Below are positions 58,625 to 64,000 of a DNA stretch of 64,000 nt, piece by piece (position 1 is the stretch's first letter; every line of letters starts with the position of its first letter). The notes below the pieces were generated by a model. It was not told where the DNA came from, made no database searches, and saw only the letters and a list, made by a program, of their open reading frames with translations. The DNA is from Pseudomonas sp. BMS12 (GTDB lineage: Bacteria; Pseudomonadota; Gammaproteobacteria; Pseudomonadales; Pseudomonadaceae): positions 82,898 to 146,897 of the forward strand of contig NZ_LSOF01000013.1 of assembly GCF_001592875.1 (NCBI RefSeq), in the 5' to 3' direction. The translations under genes and the position numbers were made by a program.

Positions 58625-59182
58625 ATGACCCATCGTGCCCTGATTGCCGTCGCCGACGGCGTGGAAGACATCGAAACCGTGACCCTGATCGACGTGCTGC
58701 GCCGCGCCGAGGTCGAGGTGGTGATCGCCAGCGTGGAGAACCGCCGCATGTTCACTGCCGCCCGTGGCACCCGGCTGACCGCCGACGCCATGCTGGTCGA
58801 TGTGCTGGCCCAGGACTTCGACCTGATCGTGCTGCCCGGCGGCATGCCTGGTGCCCAGCACCTGGCCGACCATCAGCCACTGGCGGAAAAAATGCGCGAG
58901 CAGGCCGCCGCCGGCAAGCTGTTCGCCGCCATCTGCGCCGCCCCGGCGCTGGCCCTGCAAGGCTACGGCGTGCTCAGGCAGCGCCGCATGACCTGTTACC
59001 CGGCGTTCAGCGATCGCCTGTCCGGCTGCACCTTCGTCGATCAGCCGGTGGTGGTGGATGGCAACTGCATTACCAGCCAGGGCCCGGCCACGGCGCTGGA
59101 GTTCGCCCTGACCCTGGTCGAGCAGCTGGCCGGCAAGGCCGCGCGCAAGGCGGTGGCCGAAGCCATGCTGGTGCCGGCGTGA
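58625..59182 (+). CDS. yajL: DJ-1/PfpI superfamily protein, YajL-like
   Basis: The 185-residue product matches the YajL/DJ-1 group: Glu15 (DGVEDIETVT) and the nucleophile-elbow Cys104 (FAAICAAPALAL) are both present, and LPGGMPGAQHL (about 70-80) is typical. Relatives protect proteins from oxidative or glycation damage, but the exact activity is debated. ATG at 58625 with GAGAAG upstream. The stop overlaps the start of the next gene as GTGA. Confidence 0.92.
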   Translation: MTHRALIAVADGVEDIETVTLIDVLRRAEVEVVIASVENRRMFTAARGTRLTADAMLVDVLAQDFDLIVLPGGMPGAQHLADHQPLAEKMREQAAAGKLFAAICAAPALALQGYGVLRQRRMTCYPAFSDRLSGCTFVDQPVVVDGNCITSQGPATALEFALTLVEQLAGKAARKAVAEAMLVPA

Positions 59183-59625
59183 AGGCAGCGCTGGCGGCGG
59201 TCTTGCTGGCGCTGCTGACAGGCTGCGCCAGCGACGCGCGTATGCCGGGCGAGCATCGACTGGCCATTCAGCCCGCCCGCACCGCCAGTGCCGAGGGCTG
59301 GCTGGGCATGACCGACCGTCACAGCGGCGCCTATCTGTGGGTCTCGCCGCAGGCGTTCCTCACCGAGGCGGATGTCGCGCAGGCCGAGCTGGCCATGACC
59401 CCGGAGCAGCAACCGGCGATTGTGCTGACGCTCACCGCGGCAGGACGCGCGACCCTGGCCGAGCTGACCCGGCGTGGAATCAACCAGCCGCTGGCGGTGC
59501 TGGTCGACGGCGAGTTGCGTCTGGCTCCGATCATCCGCGAGCCGGTGCTGGACGGCCGGGTGGCCCTGACCGGTTTCGACTCGCTCGACGAAGCAGAGGC
59601 GCTGGTGCGCGACTGGAGTCGTTGA
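59179..59625 (+). CDS. Lipoprotein with a SecD P1-head-like domain
   Basis: The 148-residue product has a lipoprotein signal (VKAALAAVLLALLTGC, lipobox LTGC at about 13-16). The mature part resembles the periplasmic head of SecD/SecDF: IVLTLTAAGRATLAELTRRG, then LAVLVDGELRLAPIIREPVL and VALTGFDSLDEAEALVRDW. SecD itself is a large membrane protein; here only the head is present, as a lipoprotein. Role unknown. Start is GTG at 59179, overlapping the yajL stop, so translation is coupled. Confidence 0.78.
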   Translation: MKAALAAVLLALLTGCASDARMPGEHRLAIQPARTASAEGWLGMTDRHSGAYLWVSPQAFLTEADVAQAELAMTPEQQPAIVLTLTAAGRATLAELTRRGINQPLAVLVDGELRLAPIIREPVLDGRVALTGFDSLDEAEALVRDWSR

Positions 59626-59684
59626 GGCGCGTCGGTGCACCGAGAAGGGCAGAGGTTGCAAGGCGGCCCTCAGGCTTAAAATTT

Positions 59685-59692
59685 TGTATACA
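59685..59692. promoter_or_regulatory. TGTATACA palindrome in AT-rich promoter region
   Basis: The 8-base palindrome TGTATACA sits in an unusually AT-rich 40-base island about 130 bases before the molybdenum hydroxylase genes. TAGAAT near 59733 is a possible -10. The palindrome resembles GntR-type operators, but no regulator gene is in view. Confidence 0.4.
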
Positions 59693-59818
59693 TTATTTAT
59701 TTAATCTGTGTTCATAGAGTGATTTCCTGACTAGAATGTCAGCTTTTCGTCCGGCGAGCTCTCGTCGGGACGCCTACGCTGTCATTCAGCGCCTCAGCTT
59801 CGCTTCAAGGGAAATCAC

Positions 59819-62650
59819 ATGCTCAACAGTGATCTGTCTCGCCGCGCCTTCCTGCAGCGCAGCGTCATCGCCGGCATCGGAATCACCCTCGCACCACTGG
59901 GCAGTCGTGCCTTCGCGGCATTGTTCGAGGAGCGGGTCACCGCCAATCCCAAGCCCTGGTACGGCAACGCCGCCCAGGCCAAGGGCCGCATCGACGGCAC
60001 GTCCAAGGCCTGTGGCGACAAGGTGTTCGCCCGCGATATCCGCGCCAAGGACATGCCCGGCTGGCCGCAGCAGCAGGGCCATGCGCTGTTGCTCAAGACC
60101 ACGCGTGTGGACCATCTCTATGCGGGTATCGATCTGTCGATGCTGGACGGCGACCTGCAGCCGGATCGCGTGGTGACCGCCGAGGACCTGGCCCGCGATG
60201 GCATCGCCTGGCCCGAGTCGCACGGTCCCGACCCGCTGTTGCCGGCCGGCAAGGTGCCGATGTTCATCGGCCACCCGGTGGCGCTGCTGATCTGGAGCGA
60301 CTTCGAGCGCTATCGCCAGGCCAAGAACCGTCTCAAGTTCAATGACAAGGTGGTCCGCTACGGGGCCAAGACCGAGCCCTACACCACCGACCCCTACGGC
60401 AGTTTCCGCTTCGTGCGCGTGGCCGATCAGGATCCCTTCGCCCCGGACCTGTTCTCCAGCCTCAAGGACGGCATGCTCTTCCCGATGATCCGCGAGCGCC
60501 GGCCGACCTGGCCGCAGGGCGCCAAACTCGGTGGTGACCTGACCCAGGAAGGCCTGTACTACGCCGAGCGCATGCAGCAGCAACTGCAGAGCCCGCCCGA
60601 GGATTGGCTGGTGTTCGACGAGCGCTACACCACCCAGTCGATCGAGCCGGCGGCGCTGGAGGCCGATAACGGCAACGGCTGGTTCGATGCGGCAACCGGC
60701 ACCTTGCATTTCGTGGTCGCCACCCAGTGCCCGTTCGAGGTCGCCGAGCAGTGCGCGCATATGCTGGCGCCCTCGCGCTTCGGCGTTAAGCAGCTGAACA
60801 TGCACCCCGGCTACACCGTCGGCTATGGCTCCAAGGACAACAACATCTTCGTGTTCTATGCCGCCCTGGCCGCGATCTATGGCGACGGCGTGCCGGTGCG
60901 CCTGGCCAACGACCGCTACGAGCAGTTCCAGAGCGGGCTCAAGCGCCACCCGTTCGACATGCACTACCAGCTGGCTGTCGATCGGCAGAGCCAGCAGTTC
61001 CGCATCTTCCGCGCGCACATGGACGCCAACGGCGGCGGGCGGATCAACTACAGCGCTTCGGTGGCGGCGGTCGGCGCCACCGCCGCGCAGTCGATCTATT
61101 ACCTGCCGCAGAGCGACCTGGCCGCCACCGCCTACCACTCGGCCAGCGTCGAGGCCGGCTCCATGCGTGGCTACGGCACCCTGCAGACCATGGCCGCCAC
61201 CGAGATGATGGTGGACGAAGTGGCCGAACGCCTGGGTGTCGACGCCATCGCCCTGCGCCTGAAGAACGTCATGCAGTCCGGCATGAAGAACACTCAGGGA
61301 GCGATTCCGGCCGGAGCCCTGCGCCTCGACGAGATCCTGCACAAGGCCGCCGAGCACCCGCTGTGGAAGGAGCGGGCCGCGCGCAAGGCGCGCTTCGACG
61401 CGGAGGACCCGGATCACCTCTATGGTGTCGGCTTCGCCATCTGCCAGAAGGACTTCGGCACCGGCGCCGAAGCGCCCATGGCCAGCCTCGAATTCGACGC
61501 CGAAGGGCGGATTTCCCTGCGCCAGATCGCCATCGACATGGGTACCGGCATGGCCACCTCGCAGGCATTGCTGGTGGCCGACTGGCTCGGCGTGCCGGCC
61601 GACGAGATCAAGACCGGCGTCACCGAGTGGGCGGAGCTGGCGCTGACCACCAGCGGCAACCCCTACATCGTCAGCCAGGCCGAGCAGGACGCCGCGCTGC
61701 GCGACCCGCGCTGGGTGGCGCGCATCGCCTCGCCATCCTCGGCCACCAACTCGGCCTACTACAGCGGCCATGCCACCCGCGAGGCCGGGCGCCTGCTGTT
61801 CAACCACGGCCTGTGGCCGGCGGCGCTGCACCTGTGGAGCCAGGGCGTCCAGGGCGGGCTGGCCAACCCCTATGTGGTGCGCCGCGAGAACGCCCACTGG
61901 GTCGAGGGCAAGCTCACCGCCGACGGCCTGCCGCCGATTGCCTTCGCCGTGCTGGCGAAGAAGGCCCACGAGCTGGGCCTGGTCACCGGGGTCAGCGTGC
62001 ATGGCTTCAACCGCTGGAGCTGGGCCGAGGCCGAGTTCGACATCGACGGCAGCCGCGAGCGTGTGCCGCTCGATGGCCTGGCGGTGAAGTACGGCGTCGG
62101 TGCCGACGCGGCGAAGCAGGCGCGCATGAGCAGCCACGGCTTCCACCTGCTCGACCGGGTCAGCGTGAAATACCCGGACACCCAGCTGAACAACGCCATG
62201 GTCACCTACTACAGCCCGGTGGCCACCCTGGTCGAGGTCAAGGTCAACAAGGGCAGCGGCGAGGCGCGGGTACTCAATCACCACTCCTGGCTTGAGTGCG
62301 GCCGCACCATCGTCCCCGAACTGGTGCTTGGGCAGCTCGAAGGCGGCATCGCCATGGGTATCGGCCACGCCCTGCTGGAGGAGCTGCCGCTGTATGAGGG
62401 CGGCCCGGGTGAGGGCACCTGGAACTTCAACCGCTACGTGCTACCGCGCGCCAAGGACGTCGCGGTGTGGGCGCAGACTGCCGAGATCCTGCCGCCGCTG
62501 TCGCCGAGCGACCCACCCAAGGGCATTGCCGAAGTGACGATGATCCCCGTGGTCGGCGCCGTGGTGAACGCCGTGGCTCACGCCACCGGCAAGCGCCTGC
62601 GCGACCTGCCCCTGACTCCGGCCCGCATCAAGGAGGCCCTGCATGGCTAA
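59819..62650 (+). CDS. Molybdopterin-binding large subunit of a xanthine-dehydrogenase-family oxidoreductase, Tat-exported
   Basis: The 943-residue product is the molybdenum cofactor subunit of an aldehyde/N-heterocycle hydroxylase. It begins with a twin-arginine signal (LSRRAFLQRSVIAGIG, about 6-21, hydrophobic to about 33). Cofactor-contact regions are GSMRGYGTLQTMAATEMMVD (about 448-467), a Gln/Gly-rich MGTGMATSQALLVADWLG (about 575-592) and the catalytic glutamate in KGIAEVTMIPVVGAVVNAVA (about 901-920). The layout resembles isoquinoline 1-oxidoreductase (IorB-like) or nicotinate-type enzymes. Substrate unknown. The next genes encode the 2Fe-2S subunit and a cytochrome c. Confidence 0.9.
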   Translation: MLNSDLSRRAFLQRSVIAGIGITLAPLGSRAFAALFEERVTANPKPWYGNAAQAKGRIDGTSKACGDKVFARDIRAKDMPGWPQQQGHALLLKTTRVDHLYAGIDLSMLDGDLQPDRVVTAEDLARDGIAWPESHGPDPLLPAGKVPMFIGHPVALLIWSDFERYRQAKNRLKFNDKVVRYGAKTEPYTTDPYGSFRFVRVADQDPFAPDLFSSLKDGMLFPMIRERRPTWPQGAKLGGDLTQEGLYYAERMQQQLQSPPEDWLVFDERYTTQSIEPAALEADNGNGWFDAATGTLHFVVATQCPFEVAEQCAHMLAPSRFGVKQLNMHPGYTVGYGSKDNNIFVFYAALAAIYGDGVPVRLANDRYEQFQSGLKRHPFDMHYQLAVDRQSQQFRIFRAHMDANGGGRINYSASVAAVGATAAQSIYYLPQSDLAATAYHSASVEAGSMRGYGTLQTMAATEMMVDEVAERLGVDAIALRLKNVMQSGMKNTQGAIPAGALRLDEILHKAAEHPLWKERAARKARFDAEDPDHLYGVGFAICQKDFGTGAEAPMASLEFDAEGRISLRQIAIDMGTGMATSQALLVADWLGVPADEIKTGVTEWAELALTTSGNPYIVSQAEQDAALRDPRWVARIASPSSATNSAYYSGHATREAGRLLFNHGLWPAALHLWSQGVQGGLANPYVVRRENAHWVEGKLTADGLPPIAFAVLAKKAHELGLVTGVSVHGFNRWSWAEAEFDIDGSRERVPLDGLAVKYGVGADAAKQARMSSHGFHLLDRVSVKYPDTQLNNAMVTYYSPVATLVEVKVNKGSGEARVLNHHSWLECGRTIVPELVLGQLEGGIAMGIGHALLEELPLYEGGPGEGTWNFNRYVLPRAKDVAVWAQTAEILPPLSPSDPPKGIAEVTMIPVVGAVVNAVAHATGKRLRDLPLTPARIKEALHG

Positions 62651-63182
62651 GCACCTAATGAGCCTGATCCTCAACGGTCAGGCGGTCGGCCCCATCGAGG
62701 TCGCCGACGACCTGATGATGATCGACTTTCTCCACGAGTACATGAACCTGACCGGCTCACGCCTGGGCTGCGGTCAGGGCATCTGCCATGCTTGTGTGGC
62801 GATCCTCGACCATGCCGATGGCACCAGCGAGGAGATCCGCACCTGCATCACCGGCGCGCACTTCTTCAATGGCAAGCGCGTGCGTACCGTGGAAAGCCAC
62901 GCCAAGCGCGATGACGCCGGCGCGGTGGTGGAGCTGAACCCGGTGCAGCAGGCCTTCGTCGACCAGTTCGCCTTCCAGTGCAGCTACTGCACCCCCGGCT
63001 ACGTCAACGCCGCCACCGTGCTGGTGGAGAAGCTGCAGCGCCAGCCGGTACGGCGCAGCGAGCTGGAGCAGGAGATCGAGTCGGCGCTGGGCAAGCACAT
63101 CTGCCGCTGTACCGGCTATGTGCGCTACTACAAGGCTGCCCGAGACGTGGTCGAAACCCTCGGACTGGTCAAGGAAGGTTGA
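62643..63182 (+). CDS. 2Fe-2S subunit of the molybdenum hydroxylase
   Basis: The 179-residue product is the small subunit of the xanthine-dehydrogenase family with two [2Fe-2S] sites. The plant-ferredoxin-type site has Cys43, Cys48, Cys51 and Cys68 (LGCGQGICHAC, RTCITG); the second, four-helix site has Cys112, Cys115, Cys153 and Cys155 (QCSYCTPGY, HICRCTGY). It has no signal peptide, so it is presumably exported with the Tat-tagged large subunit. It passes electrons from the molybdenum centre, here probably to the adjacent cytochrome c. Overlaps the large-subunit gene by 8 bases. Confidence 0.94.
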   Translation: MAKHLMSLILNGQAVGPIEVADDLMMIDFLHEYMNLTGSRLGCGQGICHACVAILDHADGTSEEIRTCITGAHFFNGKRVRTVESHAKRDDAGAVVELNPVQQAFVDQFAFQCSYCTPGYVNAATVLVEKLQRQPVRRSELEQEIESALGKHICRCTGYVRYYKAARDVVETLGLVKEG

Positions 63183-63186
63183 GCCC

Positions 63187-64000
63187 ATGCGCATCCTGCT
63201 GATGGCGGCCCTGGCGCTGCCGCTCCTGGCCCAGGCGGCCGACGAGCAACTGATCGAGCGTGGCCGCTACCTGGCGCATGCCGCCGATTGCGTGGCCTGC
63301 CACACCGCCGAAGGTGGCGCCGCCTATGCCGGCGGCCTGCCGCTGGCCTCGCCCTACGGCATCATCTACGGCACCAACATCACCCCGGACAAGACCCACG
63401 GTATCGGCCACTACAGTGCCGACGACCTGTACCGGGTGCTGACCGAGGGCGAGCGTCCCGACGGGGTGAAGCTGTATCCGGCGATGCCCTATACCTCCTA
63501 TCACCTGATCCGCCGCGAAGACTCCGACGCCATCTACGCCTACCTGATGAGCCTGGCGCCGGTGGCCAAGCCCAATCCGCAGACCGAGCTGGCGTTTCCC
63601 TACAACCTGCGCTTCAGCCTGAGTTTCTGGAACCTGTTGTACAAGAACCGCGTGCAGCTGCAGTCGACCGAAGGCCGCAGCGAGGCCTGGCAGCGTGGCC
63701 AGTACCTGGTCGAGGTGCTCGGCCACTGCGGCGAGTGCCACACGCCGCGCAACTCGCTGGGGGCGCTGGAGCAGGAGCAGCGCCTGCAGGGCGGCGTGCT
63801 CGGCGGCTACCAGGCGCCCAGCCTGCTGGCTGAGGACCTGGCCGCGCGCGGTTGGAACACCGATGACCTGGCGCGCTTCCTCCAGCACGGCATCAGTGCC
63901 CAGGGCTCGATGTTCAACGAGATGTTCCCGGTACTGCACCACAGCACCCAGTACCTGCCCGAAGACGACCACCAGGCCATGGCCACCTACCTGCTCGGTG
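63187..64000 (+). CDS. Multihaem cytochrome c (3' end outside window)
   Basis: The open frame runs to the window edge (271 complete codons). The product starts with a Sec signal (MRILLMAALALPLLAQAADE) and has two c-type haem sites so far: CVACH (Cys35, Cys38, His39) and CGECH near residue 180. The segment NITPDKTHGIGHYSADDLYR is typical of the triple-haem cytochromes that serve alcohol, aldehyde and nicotinate dehydrogenases, so a third haem is expected beyond the edge. Starting 4 bases after the iron-sulfur gene, it is the likely electron acceptor of the hydroxylase. Confidence 0.9.
   Translation, partial: MRILLMAALALPLLAQAADEQLIERGRYLAHAADCVACHTAEGGAAYAGGLPLASPYGIIYGTNITPDKTHGIGHYSADDLYRVLTEGERPDGVKLYPAMPYTSYHLIRREDSDAIYAYLMSLAPVAKPNPQTELAFPYNLRFSLSFWNLLYKNRVQLQSTEGRSEAWQRGQYLVEVLGHCGECHTPRNSLGALEQEQRLQGGVLGGYQAPSLLAEDLAARGWNTDDLARFLQHGISAQGSMFNEMFPVLHHSTQYLPEDDHQAMATYLLG

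Overview
The window looks like chromosome of a Pseudomonas species. It is GC-rich throughout, and gene order from 6.2 to 19.4 kb (tRNA-Leu, rnr, rlmB, rpsF, rpsR, a DUF2232 membrane gene, rplI, dnaB, alr, a 7TM diguanylate cyclase, ygiQ) matches what I recall of the P. aeruginosa core. The thiC/tolC pair, the trmA/purine permease pair and a TtgR/TtgABC-type efflux operon also point to Pseudomonas. I cannot name the species.

Layout. 0-2.4 kb: reverse-strand thiamin block (TPP riboswitch, thiC, start of a CytX-like permease). 2.5-6.1 kb: tolC and a chemoreceptor. 6.2-19.4 kb: tRNA-Leu(CAG) and the conserved core listed above. 19.6-26.6 kb: three forward genes of a peptide-ligase-like system (transglutaminase-DUF2126, circularly permuted ATP-grasp fused to alpha-E, second transglutaminase). 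26.8-34.9 kb: reverse-strand type I restriction-modification island in the order hsdR, HTH gene, AbiEii-like nucleotidyltransferase, hsdM, hsdS, PD-(D/E)XK nuclease. 34.9-38.4 kb: flavoprotein, class V aminotransferase, HDAC-like amidohydrolase. 38.6-42.2 kb: tightly overlapping GNAT, tandem SagB/ThcOx dehydrogenase, tesB and HAD phosphatase. 42.3-47.7 kb: DUF559 nuclease, acyl-CoA synthetase divergent from an AraC regulator, zinc metallopeptidase, DUF411 and DUF4345 proteins. 47.7-54.2 kb: ttgR and ttgABC around a shared operator. 54.3-59.6 kb: trmA, purine permease, second chemoreceptor, YajL/DJ-1 protein and a SecD-head-like lipoprotein. 59.8-64 kb: Tat-exported molybdenum hydroxylase, its 2Fe-2S subunit and a c-type cytochrome cut by the window end.

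Most accessory interest lies in (i) the ligase/transglutaminase cluster, whose product is unknown, (ii) the restriction island, which carries a two-gene HTH/nucleotidyltransferase module with its own candidate promoter/operator plus an extra nuclease, and (iii) the stand-alone tandem SagB-like oxidase. Palindromic repeats of the form CTCTCCC-GGGAGAG followed by a GTGAGGG tract recur at about seven places, mostly at edges of accessory blocks. Other repeats are a near-perfect terminal-inverted-repeat element after dnaB, a 142-bp element before the GNAT gene, a 24-bp-arm palindrome at the edge of the restriction island and a REP doublet after ttgC.

No gene-free stretch exceeds 300 bases; the longest are about 270 bases (13565-13833, 19368-19638 and 56736-57008). 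I see no CRISPR array, rRNA gene, prophage, transposase or origin. Motifs and coordinates were read by eye; family names come from recognised motifs and remembered synteny, not from searches.
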